A DNA stretch of 64,000 nucleotides, taken from the NCBI GenBank assembly GCA_963924555.1, contig OZ004589.1, positions 1,054,001 to 1,118,000 on the forward strand, read 5' to 3'. The stretch comes from Crambe crambe (lineage: Eukaryota > Porifera > Demospongiae > Poecilosclerida > Crambeidae). Both the position numbers and the translations under genes were made by a program. The number at the start of each line of letters is the position of its first letter. The first letter of the stretch is position 1. Below are positions 43,601-64,000 of the stretch, piece by piece. Below the pieces are notes generated by a model, which saw nothing but the letters and a program-made list of their open reading frames with translations, did no database searches and was not told where the DNA came from.

Positions 43601-46600
43601 ACTGCCTATATACTCTTGCTTTTTGCCGTTCCACTTCTTCGTGCCATAAGACATGAAAAATTAAAATCAGGCACTGGACACTTAAATGTTACATCTGGTA
43701 GTTGTTTATACATGTAGGTCATTTATGAAACTCATTACATTATTCCCTTCTTGTAAAACATAATCCAGTGAAGAGTAGCTATTATATAACTCTTGGGGGG
43801 GGGGGGGGGGGGGGGGCATGCCTCTCTGTCCCCATAGGTTCCTCCAAGAGAAATCAGGGTATAAAGAGCAAATTCACACTGAGCAGTGTGGGGTAGTATG
43901 CTGTGTGTTAACTGAGCAGTGTGGGGTATATATATAGTACATAGCTACATTAAACATTAAATTTAAATTTAAGGCATGCCACAGGAAGACTTGGCCACAT
44001 GAATCACAACATGTTTTTCCTTGAAGTTTTACATTAAGAGCTTTTGTTTAGACTAGGCATGCCAATGCTTCCCTTCATTATAATACTGGAATAGTGTGAT
44101 GAACCGTTAAGGCCTTCACTTAGTTCCATATAGGCCTGGGTATCACACTAGAGGTCACTAAGTGTCTCCAAGCACATATAGGCCTGGGTATCACACTAAA
44201 GGTCACTAAGTGTCTCCAAGCATTTATTATTCTTTTATCTCTTACTCTCCAAGGAGATGGAGGGAACCTAAAACCTCAAGAACAGAGTTTTCCAGGGAGT
44301 AAAACATACCGAAGTTCACCATAGGTATAGGAATGGGAGGGGCCATGTCCTCCCCTATAAATTAATTAATTTTGATAAGGAAAGTATTCTAAAATTCCAA
44401 ATATAAAAAAGGCCACATTGGCACATTGGCCCCCCCCCCCCCCCCCCCCCCCCAATAAGAACGTTATTCATGTAGTAACATAGAATAAAATTGGAAACCC
44501 TTTACCATACTATGGCTTAAAATTATTGTCCTTTCAAGGTAAAAACTATCTTACGTCTATTGTCAGTCAATACAAAAGTGTCAATATCATCATTGTGCTT
44601 TCCTAAATTGACATAAACATCTAATCAAGAAATGCAAAACCATAATTTCACACCTTAATACAAAATTTAGTGTGTTTCAAAATAATCTTTTTAGCATCAA
44701 CCTATGCCGTTGGTGAAGCAGTTTGTTTAACACTGGAGCAAGTGGTGGTAAGAACAACATGAAGATAAACGCTGTCAGGATGCCGAAAAACAGAACACCA
44801 ATCATAATGAACTCGAAATACAAGTTACGCAGGATGTAGTGGGCTAAGTAGTACATTGGCAGCCCCAGGGCAACGATGAATAATGTAATATAAACCAACT
44901 TCAGCACTGAAGTGGATTGAAAATTCCTGTGGGTCTTTGGGATGTGTTTCCTCAGCAGATATATGAACCACATGGCGATGAACAGAAGTTCCACTTGGAA
45001 ACAAAATAGAAGAAGAAGCAGAAAGAAGTAAGACTTTGATTCACATACAGCTTGAGTTTTGACCTTTCCTAGAATGTAATCTGTTGATAGTTCGTTATAT
45101 TGGCGTTTTATTGGATCAATGGTAAACCAGAAGGTGCAGATAATAAAGTCCACACTTGTCAGACCCAATACCATCACAATAAGTGAAGAATTTGATAGAT
45201 ACTTTGCAGGGTTCATGTAATGCACAAAGATTTGGTAGAGACGCCATGTTTTCACTAATACCGTTCCAAACAAAAGAGTAAGACCAATTCCACCAAAGAG
45301 AAGAAATGATCTACAAAGATTCTCGTACATAAAATCAGATGTGATTTCAAAGGACTTCTGCACAAAGTAGATGTACATTACAGTGAAGATAAAGTATGCT
45401 CCAAGATAGCTGAGAGAGAGTAGAACTATACTGTGTGCTTTAACAGACTTGCTCTTTCTGAAGTAAACTGTGAGAGCATGAAGAACCACAACAATAGTCA
45501 GAATCACAGTGGCTATAGCCAAGAAAATTGTCGCCAAGGGAAGGCTAACCACCTCTATAAGTGGTATAATCTTGCTTGAAATCATTGTCAAATTATTCGG
45601 TTCAGATAGAATTTTACGTATCATTGGAACAGTGGAATTGACGACCACCTGATTACTCACACTATTGAATTGAGAAATAGCGATTTTTCTTTTGTGGTTG
45701 TACAATATCCTGCCAGCTATGTCTGTGCCTTCAGCAAAGCCCACGTCTATAGCATTGATATCGTAACCAGTTGAATTCCACACCATATTAGCTGCTAGAA
45801 TACCACATTGGTACAGGGCCAACTTCAAGTCAGCATGTTCATTGATACAACTTGATATGGTATCATTACCAGAAACTTTGGAATGAAAGTTGATGGCTAA
45901 TGCTTTTACTAGGACAGAAGCCAAGTCATGTCTGCTACATGATAAGTGATTGATCATTATATTTTGCTCTGGAAGTATGTCACGCAACTCAGTTCTTAAA
46001 ATAACCCACTGGTAGACAGGGTAGACGGCTTTAAGATGAAAACCAGCACATAAAACCTTCCTTGTTAACTCTATATCCATCAAGAGAAACATGATTCTTG
46101 TAGCATGCTTAGTGAGAGAAGACTTCAAATGGTTATAGATGCCTCCCTCATATATCAAAGATGAATTCATCAATATGTCATTTGAGTTCACTTCTGACTG
46201 AATTCTTTGGAAAATGTAGTTAATTTCATTGTTGTTGTCTTGGTACAGAGTTACGACTCTTGTCCAGTTTGCATGCTGCATCAGTGCTATGCTGGCATCA
46301 GCTAGGAGGTCAACTGGACCCAGTAATCCAAAGGATTTCTCCTCCACTTGAGCAGCTAGTTGTTCAGGCATGGGTGATGTGTGGAGGTGAATCATAGGCA
46401 ATGCTCCTCTGCCGATTAATCTGGAGATGGCATATGCTGAGTCAGTACATGATGGACCAACAACAGCCACAGCTCCAATCTCTTTCTCAAAAATCTCATG
46501 AGCAAAAATACCAACAGCAGTAGCTTCTTCTTCATCACAACTAGAGGTCCCAAGATCATGGAACACTAGTTGCAGACCTCCACTTATAAAGCTATAGTTT

Positions 46601-49600
46601 GAACTATGATTGCTTACAGAAGAGTGGAGGACTAGAACGACTGGTACACTAGCAACCTCAACAGTCAAATATAAACAGCCATAGTGAAGCAGTAGAAGAA
46701 AAAGGCACTCCATGATATTCAGTGAAGACCTTCCTATTATGCAGTCAAAATTGATAGTCTTCACAGCAGTAGAGAATAACTAGCTAGTTATTTCAAAGCT
46801 TTGCTACTTGTACTGTGACCTCTTTCCCTAGTTTCCTGAGTAATAGACTTTCAATTCTTGAGTTCGAAACAGCCACTGCCCCATTTGACTTTGTTAAGAG
46901 TGCGCTTGTTATGGCCATTTCAATAAACATTGAAAGTGTATACTGGGACTAGAACTGCATAAACATTCATCATCCTATCTATGCAAGTGACGCTGTATGA
47001 CAATCAGCTATTGCAACTGGGGCTATATATCTATATAGTGTTATACATAATATTATAGAGACACTATGATGATCAACAGTCTATAGACATGTGTATACCG
47101 TCTATATATGCATCAACTGTTTATAAACTTGCACGTGATACAACATGACACTCAACTGAATATGCACTAATTTTAATTCTACAACCAAAATGTGGTTATA
47201 AGTTATGATCAACTGCTCAAAACTTTACAATAAGTTACAAATTAATGGAGCCGGCCAGACTACTCTCTATTAGTATGTATACATAATAATATTATATAGA
47301 TCTGCGAAAATAGTTCACTTCAATAAACAAAGTGGCTATATAGCTAACACACATTTCAGTTCATCCTTATCTATACAGCAGACATTTCTCCTACTCACCT
47401 TTAGAGAATAATGCATATTAGCTATATACAAGTGAGTGCAAAAATTTCTTCTAAATAAAAATGTTAAGTAGGGATCGATGACCCCAAAATTTAGCTGGAC
47501 TATGACTGCAGCATCATATCAAATCAAGCCGTGTGGCCTCAAATCTAGCTGGATTATATCAGAGAGTACGATAGTACTCTCTAAGTGGGGATGGCAAGAA
47601 TTGCCCCAAAACTTTTTCCTTTCGAAATGCTTCTCTTCTATCAACAACTCCTGTCTTGAAGACAGAACACCTTCAATGTGCTAGGACTCAAGTATGAAGA
47701 GCAGAAGATAAAGTCAACAGCAAAATCACTGTTTTCATCTGGTCGTTCATCATCTTTCACATCATTATTCAGAAATGGTTCACGGTTTTGTTGCTGAACC
47801 GTACACAGCCATCCCTACTTCTCTTTTTTATTTAGAATAAATATTTTTTTCCTTTTACAGAGCCGGAGCCAGCTCATTTGTAGTGGTACAGCCATGCATA
47901 GCTACCATCTGGGTGGGGGGTATTTTAATCTGGTATGATCTAGGCAATGCCATGTACTAACTTATAAGTCATTGTTATTATTCAAATTGCACACACACAC
48001 ATGCTGAATGGTGGTACGGCCATGGCCGTACCAGCCGTAGCAGTGCCTCTGGCCATGTTTTATAACTGCAGCATCATATCAAACCAAGCCATATGGCCCC
48101 AATACATACTCTATTAATACTTCACATACCATGCACTTATGTAGCTATGTATGCTTACAGTGAGGGTAATGGAGCAAGTGAAAAGACTGAAACAGCTGTT
48201 AAACTCATAGCCCAACCCCCCATTCCCCGTCTCTATGGAAACAGCCAGATTCCTATAAAATTAATTAAACAGCATTATTCAAACAGCTATACGGTGGAAC
48301 CTTCCAATAAAGGACACTTTGGGATCAGCCACTTTGTCCTTTGTAGAGAGGTTGTCCTTTTCTTGGAAATTTATATGGTAAAGGGGCCAAAAGAGAGTTT
48401 TTCTTGGAGGGTCCTTTATTGGAGGTTTCAAACATTGACCTTTTCTTCAGATAGGACAAAACACTTCCTTTTCCTTCATGACCTAATAACCACCCCAAAT
48501 AGTGGAGTGGTTTGGTCCTGGAATGAGAAAAAAAAGAAGTCATAGATATGCCTTAATCAATTCCTGTTATGGAACTCAATATAATTTTTCGTTCACCTTT
48601 CAGTACTTCATCAGACATCTATGATCTACATGTAACATTTTCTTACCGGTACTTGCTAAAGAGTGGAGGAAGAAGCCAGTGCATGTGAATCTCTTGAGTG
48701 TCTTTCACAGGCACCACTGCAAGTCCATGCAGAAGTAGAAATTACTTCCTGTGAACTAACTACCCGGCTCAAGCTATGTTGCAACCACACACCAAGCTAA
48801 CCTTTTATCAGCTTATTGAATGTTACTTCTTCAAATGGAGGCTATAATAAGAGAATAAACATCAGAAATGCAATGAGACCTATATAGCCAGCTAGGCTAC
48901 ATGCATATGATATATATGCCCACTTCTTACTTACGAATGTCATGGAGAAGTCTGGTGCAGAGAGATCACTGAAAAATGAAAGAAGTCATGCATTATTATT
49001 TATTTATTTTTATATAAAGAGAGATCACTCACTTCCGAGGGATTGCAGAGAAAGATTCATTAACCCACTGTTCCAGAGTGTCCAAAGAATCTATCATGGA
49101 CATAAAGAAATATGGAGTACCATGGATGACAGGGTATGCTGTGTGCACTTATATGTTGTGCAGTATAACTACCTGCTGAATATACTGTCAAAGTCATGGA
49201 GTGACTGGAATACATCCTTTGTTGAAACTCTCTGAGTCTCTTGCAGAGGTTGGTGTCTTTATTCCTTCCATCTGATTCTCCCTTCGAGTTCTGGCCGAGG
49301 GATATGGCATTGCCCCATACAAACTTGGAGTAAGGGTGGTCTTCTTTGGCCAGGGTGCAGAGGAGCTGCTGCAGCCGTGCTGAGTCCTTCTGAAGTGAGA
49401 TCTGAAATTCTGTGGGCAATGAATGATTGATGTTACTATGGTACCCATATGCTCCAGCACATGATAAAGCAGTCAGGTCCACTGCAAGTGCATGTTAACT
49501 AACCACTGTCCACTGCCTTGATCTCTCTGCTCAAGCAGTCCTCCAGGAGCTGAGGAGACACAAAGAAGTGAGCGAAGCTGCATGGGTTATAACAAAGTGT

Positions 49601-50737
49601 AGCTATATGAAAACTGCAGGCAGGTAGGAAGAGAACACTAAACTTGGGCTCACATGTCCAGTGCTTTCTTAAGATGTTTATTGTGTATGGCGAAAGTGAA
49701 TACCGTCTAATATAATACAAACAGGAAATACATAAATTTAATTTGTACTTTTTGTAATGATAATAGGTTTTTCATGGGTTAAAATTTTTGTTTTTTAAAA
49801 TTCACTAAATCCACAAAAAAAATTTTTGCCACATAGTTACCTTTTCATAATCTGTCGAAGCATTGTCGAATCCACCATGCCGGTTTGTCAGCAGGTCCAA
49901 TGCATTGTCTCCAGGATACTTATCACTACCCATGAATACCACTAGAGTATAAAAAGGCAATATAAACATATGCAAGAATTCACAAGTAAATACAGACATG
50001 CACAAGAGAATACAAAGAAATACAAGAGAGAATACAAATTGGTATCTCAACTTACTGTGTTCCAAGAGATGAGCTAGTCCTGGAACGTCGATGGGATCAG
50101 AGAAGCTTCCCACATTTACACACAAACCACAGGCAGACTGCATATTGATAACAGGGATAAGTCAACTTAGCTGAAAAAATAAACTCCACAAGAAACAGTT
50201 ATTGCTTAGTTAGTGAAAGCTGTTGATACTACAAAAAGCTAGTTAGTTATTCTACATGAAGCATAATTGTTGCTATTGACTCCCATCAGTCTTAGCTAAT
50301 GCTTATGGCTGTCCATTCACTTACAGACAGGTCATTGGGATCCAAGTCACTATGTTCAGCCTTCTTCGATTTCGTTTTGCATTTCTCTCCATCTACCATC
50401 TCCTCCTCTTCCCGGCCACTCACACTTATATCACTACCTGAATCAGCCACACCCTCCATATCAGTCCCATCCCCTTCATCTTCAGACGTAGCCTCTTCAC
50501 TTGTTCTCAAATCAGCACTATCATCGGTACTCTCAGAGAGAGCATGGATCGATTTGATATCACTTGTCTTCTTCTTCCTTCTTTCCAAGCGCTGGTCTTG
50601 GACTAGCAACGCTACAAGCCCATTCTCTAATTTGACAACTCTGCAAGGATTTCAACAGTTGAGAGAACTCACAAACAACTTCTTTTTCTCTACTACCTGT
50701 ACTTCTTGTGGTCATTTGGTGACTTCCTGATTTCCAT
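35272..50737 (-). CDS. NRDC: Nardilysin-like M16 metallopeptidase
   Basis: Exons in transcription order: 50697-50737, 50325-50640, 50056-50137, 49841-49941, 49654-49706, 49504-49577, 49173-49409, 49033-49090, 48935-48968, 48802-48841, 48647-48716, 48440-48517, 48159-48252, 40597-40623, 40231-40280, 40007-40106, 39484-39667, 39258-39284, 38972-39139, 38757-38811, 38441-38591, 38046-38123, 37712-37767, 37545-37638, 37397-37465, 37251-37325, 37072-37170, 36966-37013, 36792-36844, 36630-36713, 36463-36553, 35704-35916, 35272-35430. This gives 1052 residues in phase. The inverted zinc motif HLLEH is at residues 142-146 and the third ligand is Glu223 in AVDSE. A charged, acidic insert (about 40-118) before SACGLCVNVGSFSDP distinguishes nardilysin from insulin-degrading enzyme. 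PCFDTLRTKQQLGYEVY in the C-terminal half is another family block. Family members cleave dibasic peptides and bind growth-factor precursors. Intron 13 (7.5 kb) encloses two GPCR genes. Confidence 0.9.
35497..35671. repeat. Dispersed MITE-like repeat, copy in nardilysin intron 32... 3' side
   Basis: The segment contains ATGGGACCCATGGAGTCTTT, TTTGTAGAGAGGTTGTCCTC and GGTTCTACTGTATT. These match the family also seen at about 34964, 38186, 48288 and 59050. It lies in the last intron (35431-35703). Confidence 0.55.
36076..36345. repeat. Minisatellite with CCAATGGTCATCATGAA core
   Basis: About seven imperfect units built from CCCAATGGTCATCATGAA plus GTAAAATACAATGCTTAGTT, with deletions and mixed forms, lie in nardilysin intron 31. 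They are non-coding. Confidence 0.8.
38186..38348. repeat. Dispersed MITE-like repeat in nardilysin intron 21
   Basis: It reads AATGAAACCTCCAAATAACG then GACACTCTTGGGACCCATCC, later TTGTCCTTTGATGAGAGG and AGAGGTTCTAGCAATG. The order matches the other copies, with inverted GAACCTC-type ends. Confidence 0.6.
40631..40663. repeat. (GT)n microsatellite beside a 27-nt exon
   Basis: About sixteen GT dinucleotides lie 7 bp beyond exon 14 of nardilysin. On the transcribed strand they read (AC)n immediately before the acceptor GTTATAG. Confidence 0.85.
40664..41704. other. Non-coding part of nardilysin intron 13 upstream of GPCR A
   Basis: It contains AAAC/AAAT-rich simple sequence (40710-40755), short GGGATGAGGGGTTGCTGGATAA repeats (40875-40950) and an imperfect inverted pair around AGAAAAGGGGTCTTAT (41052) and its inverse near 41263. 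No exon was recognised. The GPCR A promoter should lie at the right end. Confidence 0.55.
41705..43717 (+). CDS. GABA-B-like class C GPCR A, intronless, nested in nardilysin intron
   Basis: One uninterrupted frame of 670 residues. I start at ATG 41705 because it opens a clean signal peptide (MSEIQVLYLLCLLC); the frame extends 66 bp further upstream without another ATG. Residues about 25-370 form a Venus-flytrap ligand-binding domain, including VGPSCTDSAYAISRL, the lobe-1 region that binds ligand in GABA-B1. Seven hydrophobic helices follow at about 378-402, 418-440, 453-475, 496-518, 547-572, 589-612 and 618-646. TLCIKAWRLYRIF after helix 3 resembles the GABA-B KTWR loop, and there is no Cys-rich linker as in mGluRs. 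A G-protein-coupled receptor at the plasma membrane is certain by family; the ligand is unknown. It faces GPCR B tail to tail. Confidence 0.9.
   Translation: MSEIQVLYLLCLLCWNSMQAASAGKFTVLVLYSSQTDSLTEVILQSFLSNVSANDTATADLQLVVHDLNSSSCDEEETTAVGLFIREIFKNEIGAVAVVGPSCTDSAYAISRLIGRGALPMIHLHTSPMPEQLAAQVEEKSFGLLGPVDLLADASIALMQHANWSRIIALYQDTNTDMNFIFLRMQKLLSSGDSNTTLGYSSLVHEGNTHLKFVLSRYAVRIIFLMMDKELARSILCVGYHLEAVYPAYQWVIIGTMPHDLITDEPIHTESYECSKENMLTVLTKAIFIGFEEQFPSLIFRKTFKLLSQTLSHVENTSLSNSLSQAQQGQQAFLFQTHNSELFPVAVHDETDGMHIKSNSTLYLIPNNFTKVMNAVEFHVFAVATVILVILGIVTAILQLITIRYRKTKYIRATSPNVQHLAFLGTYLVIFVTFIYAIQKSLYLEDKLYTDLCIVYRFCFSFGFTLLFGTLCIKAWRLYRIFNHYMDPGKLLSDKILVVVALSLTLLNLVICILWTVIGKTVRTEIPVRTDFQERIEIVNKVCRTRYYAVWISLTLGYQGILLIIAAIFSTLVNISAPKHQDQFRQNEVTFLAYLLNTFFLSAYPTYLVAHYITGNIILEFVVVMALQCSIITAYILLLFAVPLLRAIRHEKLKSGTGHLNVTSGSCLYM
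43718..44676. other. Spacer between the convergent GPCR genes
   Basis: It holds a 22-bp G run (43795-43816), two short GAGCAGTGTGGGGTA repeats (43877-43928), a perfect-period 48-bp duplication (44127-44174, 44175-44222) and a 24-bp C run (44430-44453). No reading frame is recognised. Confidence 0.7.
44127..44222. repeat. 48-bp tandem duplication
   Basis: Two adjacent units beginning CATATAGGCCTGGGTATCAC differ at one or two positions. Confidence 0.85.
44677..46713 (-). CDS. GABA-B-like class C GPCR B, intronless, nested in nardilysin intron
   Basis: One frame of 678 residues. The ATG at 46713 is chosen because MECLFLLLLHYGCLYL forms a signal peptide; the 51 bp of open frame before it hold no other ATG. 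The layout is that of GPCR A: a Venus-flytrap domain to about residue 380, then seven transmembrane helices with VKTWRLYQIFVHYMNP after helix 3, characteristic of GABA-B-type receptors. Identity to GPCR A is moderate except for 73 consecutive identical residues encoded by 46264-46482. It lies on the same strand as nardilysin, inside its intron 13, so it could be transcribed through by the host gene. Ligand and coupling are unknown. Confidence 0.9.
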   Translation of the reverse strand: MECLFLLLLHYGCLYLTVEVASVPVVLVLHSSVSNHSSNYSFISGGLQLVFHDLGTSSCDEEEATAVGIFAHEIFEKEIGAVAVVGPSCTDSAYAISRLIGRGALPMIHLHTSPMPEQLAAQVEEKSFGLLGPVDLLADASIALMQHANWTRVVTLYQDNNNEINYIFQRIQSEVNSNDILMNSSLIYEGGIYNHLKSSLTKHATRIMFLLMDIELTRKVLCAGFHLKAVYPVYQWVILRTELRDILPEQNIMINHLSCSRHDLASVLVKALAINFHSKVSGNDTISSCINEHADLKLALYQCGILAANMVWNSTGYDINAIDVGFAEGTDIAGRILYNHKRKIAISQFNSVSNQVVVNSTVPMIRKILSEPNNLTMISSKIIPLIEVVSLPLATIFLAIATVILTIVVVLHALTVYFRKSKSVKAHSIVLLSLSYLGAYFIFTVMYIYFVQKSFEITSDFMYENLCRSFLLFGGIGLTLLFGTVLVKTWRLYQIFVHYMNPAKYLSNSSLIVMVLGLTSVDFIICTFWFTIDPIKRQYNELSTDYILGKVKTQAVCESKSYFFLLLLLFCFQVELLFIAMWFIYLLRKHIPKTHRNFQSTSVLKLVYITLFIVALGLPMYYLAHYILRNLYFEFIMIGVLFFGILTAFIFMLFLPPLAPVLNKLLHQRHRLMLKRLF
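46714..48158. other. Non-coding part of nardilysin intron 13 upstream of GPCR B
   Basis: It contains the putative GPCR B promoter next to 46714 and a MITE relative at 47428-47860. A short palindrome TGGTACGGCCATGGCCGTACCA is present near 48012-48033. No exon was recognised. Confidence 0.55.
47428..47860. mobile_element. MITE related to the element at 24991
   Basis: The left end ACAAGTGAGTGCAAAAATTT with CTTCTAAATAAAAATGTTAA then GTAGGGAT matches the left arm at 24991. At the right, ATCCCTACTTCTC and TTTATTTAGAATAAATA form the inverse. The interior repeats CAGCATCATATCAAA, which also occurs at 48070. The right edge is approximate. Confidence 0.6.
48288..48432. repeat. MITE-like repeat filling nardilysin intron 12
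   Basis: The ends are inverted: GGTGGAACCTTCCAATAAAG at 48292 and CTTTATTGGAGGTTTC at 48414. It occupies about 145 of the 187 bp of intron 12. It belongs to the same family as the copies at 35497, 38186 and 59050. Confidence 0.7.
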
Positions 50738-51012
50738 TGGTATAGCTACTTAGCACACATGTTCTGTGACGTCATGAAGTCTCGCTCCGTGGGCGTGGCG
50801 TGGGTGTGAGGTCACATGACTACGTCACAACTCTCGCTATATTGACCTCTCGAAATTCGACCTCAAAAACAAAGTGATGAAACAGCTGTGTATTACTCTC
50901 CAAATGTACAGTGTAAGGAGCCAAAAACGGACTGGCGTATTTAGCTAGCTATTTATATAAGCGGGACCACCTAGAAACTCATAGGTAGTGAAACAAGGCT
51001 GTGTTTACGACA
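50738..51012. promoter_or_regulatory. Bidirectional promoter between nardilysin and glycine decarboxylase
   Basis: Only 275 bp separate the two start codons. The interval has a perfect CRE palindrome TGACGTCA (50767-50774), a second CRE-like TACGTCA (50821-50827), a GGGCGTGGCGTGGG GC box (50791-50804) and an E-box-like CACATGAC. Shared regulation by CREB/ATF-type factors is inferred. Confidence 0.6.
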
Positions 51013-61928
<10,916 letters not shown>

Positions 61929-64000
61929 GTAAGTATTGTGGTGCATTTATGATTGCAAGTGTGGCAACATGCATGTACATGTATGTATTACATGCATGTA
62001 CATATAAAAGTATGCACAGAGAGAACTTTCCTGTTAGTTTTATCACAGCTTATTCTCTTCCACTAAATGTCGGCATAATATATGCATACACAATCATTAT
62101 TAATATTGTGCTTTTTTTCTTATCCTTGGAAAATGACCGCTGATAAATGTAAATGTGGCAGCCAACTTAATGACCTCATCCGAGTGGAATTAGAATAGCC
62201 ACGCCTGGTATACCCTAGCCCTATACCCATGTGCATTGCACTAGCCTGTCAATGAGAACTGTAAGAGGAGGACAAAGAGTCACCTGGGAATTATAAATAT
62301 ACTACCACCAAGTGGTTTATTTAGATCACTGGGTGGTCCATCTTGTTATCTCTGCATTATAAAAACACAACCTTTTCTTCTCTAATTTGCTTGTGTGGAT
62401 AAGACTTGCTGTTGTATATTGACAATACTGTTGAATATCGGATGTCGATCATTCTTTTAAGACTACGTAGGCAGTGTGCTGTGAATATTACTAAGTAAGA
62501 TTTCCCCACTGATGAAGTGCATCTTCTCCCAGTGAAAGGGATTATCTTGCATCAACACGACATCAATATATCCTCATCTATCTGTGGTGCAATAAAATAG
62601 ATGTACATTTATGAAATAATGTACTACATTTTATTTATATTTCTACCATGTGCACAATTGTAGTATCACTATAGCAACATAGTAGCCTAGCCCATAAAGG
62701 TTTTACTACACCGCCATGCGAAAGTCATCAATAATTTCCACTTATGTCCTATACTGGGCAAAATGATGCTTTAGGCAGTGTCTTCCTTATGAACATGATT
62801 TAGTAGTATCATGCTCATATATAGAACAGATCCAATTGTTCTGGTGCACAAAGCTCATGTGTAAATAGTACAAGTAATTATCAGTGGAGTGTGCATGCTA
62901 TCCACTGCACTGTTTACTGAGTTATCAAAACTCATAGCTTATATAAATAAGTGGATCACTTGAGTGGATGGAATAGTGGCTCTGAAAATAATTCCCAATT
63001 GCTCTTTCATTCATCTTGTATAAATAGTGTGGGTCATTTGAGAATGGAAAGAGGGGAATATAATAGATTAAGTCACCAAAGAGTTTTAGGGCTAAAATGA
63101 TAGTTTTAACACTTGTTATAAGTATTTTCTTTGTAATAAATTTCAAATCATGTGTATGCAATCATCTTTAGACCAGCTAATATTTATTTCCAGCTACTGT
63201 TTTATTTCCAGCTTAATGAACATGAGGAAATAAAAATAAATCCACATGAGGAGAATGCTTCAATTTGCAGAATCGTGCACACACTGAATTAGCACTTCTT
63301 GGCATTCTTTGGCACATATCATGCATGTGAATGTGTGACCAATGCAGTGACCAATCCTAATGCATAACACCTGATTATCATCAACCTCACTGCATTATCT
63401 AGTGCCCAAAAAAAAAACTTCACCAAACTTTATCTCCGGTTTCATGTGACTACAAGTCTTGTTTTCTAGTGAGTAATTAGTTATGATTGCTTTATTAATC
63501 ATTTCACTTATGATGTCAGCAGTAAGTGAGTTATTGTTACTTGATCTACGTCATCACAGATCACATAATATCGTCACCTTTATGACCAATCACTATTAAC
63601 GTAATCCAATCAGCAATAGTTTGCACAGTCTTATTAATAGCTTACATAGCGTATTGAAGTGGGTTTGCATGTTTCATACTTTTAAATTAGTGAGTGTTGA
63701 CATTAGAGGCCCCATGTGCAAACTCTCTTTCTTTGTGATATTGAGGTTGGCCACAGATTTGTCATTATTATTTGTACCATAAGCTGCTAGCTTACACACG
63801 CTTGCTACAAGTTAGTTTATACTCTCTTTGGTTATTACAATACCAAGTCTGAAGTAAAAAGTGTTTGTATGCTTAGATCAATATTTGCAGAAGGGACCAC
63901 ATTGTTGCTACACTTCTCACCTGTGTATCAGCTGGAATTGTTTTAGATACTCTATGCTGGTACGGACTAAAAAAATATTGGCATATTCCATTATTCAATT
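61929..64000. other. GLDC last intron in window / 3' flank
   Basis: I looked for the final GLDC exon (expected to encode a Trp-Pro segment and a CTCPP-like end) and for any other gene, and found neither. TGTATTACATGCATGTACA-type palindromic simple sequence lies near 61975-61998. The rest is AT-rich unique sequence. Confidence 0.5.

Noticed and set aside
35272-50737. Two separate M16 genes flanking the GPCR pair
   Set aside because: Exons 13 and 14 join in phase and supply consecutive family blocks (SITLT, then DKGFHNIDQ, then VVFQYLKML), and all 33 exon phases close to a whole number of codons.
51001-51012. Upstream GTG start for GLDC
   Set aside because: Eukaryotic initiation at GTG is unlikely and the ATG at 51013 begins a typical mitochondrial presequence.
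61929-64000. Terminal GLDC exon
   Set aside because: I scanned for an acceptor followed by the expected C-terminal block and found no convincing match; TGGCAG at about 62157-62162 leads to an early stop without family similarity.

Overview
The window looks like animal nuclear DNA, most likely from a demosponge of the Amphimedon type. This is inferred from gene content and architecture; no species marker was tested. Genes carry many short introns with GT/AG junctions. Intergenic distances are small, and the DNA is AT-rich and full of short foldback elements. Characteristic families are multi-Ig/FN3 receptors, proteins with the Delta/Jagged N-terminal (MNNL) domain, and intronless GABA-B-like class C GPCRs.

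Region 1 (1-34890) is a tandem segmental duplication. Each unit holds a large Ig/FN3 receptor gene followed, on the same strand, by a membrane protein built on the MNNL domain but lacking a complete DSL domain and EGF repeats. Unit 1 (1 to about 15018) starts inside the receptor gene. Unit 2 (receptor 16179-24927, MNNL protein 26191-34626) is complete. The second MNNL gene carries three MNNL modules where the first has one. Comparing the units reveals insertions: a 3.25-kb DNA transposon, a 61-bp palindrome, a promoter MITE and a 382-bp triplication.

Region 2 (35272-50737, minus strand) is a complete nardilysin-like M16 metallopeptidase gene. I resolved 33 exons whose phases all agree (1052 residues). 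Its 7.5-kb intron 13 contains two convergent, intronless GABA-B-like receptor genes (41705-43717 plus, 44677-46713 minus). These two share a 219-bp, almost identical tract inside the ligand-binding domain although the rest has diverged, which points to gene conversion.

Region 3 (51013 to the window end, plus strand) is the mitochondrial glycine decarboxylase (P-protein) gene. I traced 21 exons in phase (964 residues); the C-terminal exon was not found and probably lies beyond the window. Its start codon is 275 bp from the nardilysin start codon, head to head, across a compact region with a perfect CRE palindrome.

The most unusual system is the duplicated Ig/FN3 receptor plus MNNL-only pair. 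Both products are predicted single-pass surface proteins, one with an ITIM-like tail and the other with a Delta-type head on a mucin-like stalk and a PPxY tail. All exon boundaries were read by eye from splice signals, phase and family similarity, without transcript data.
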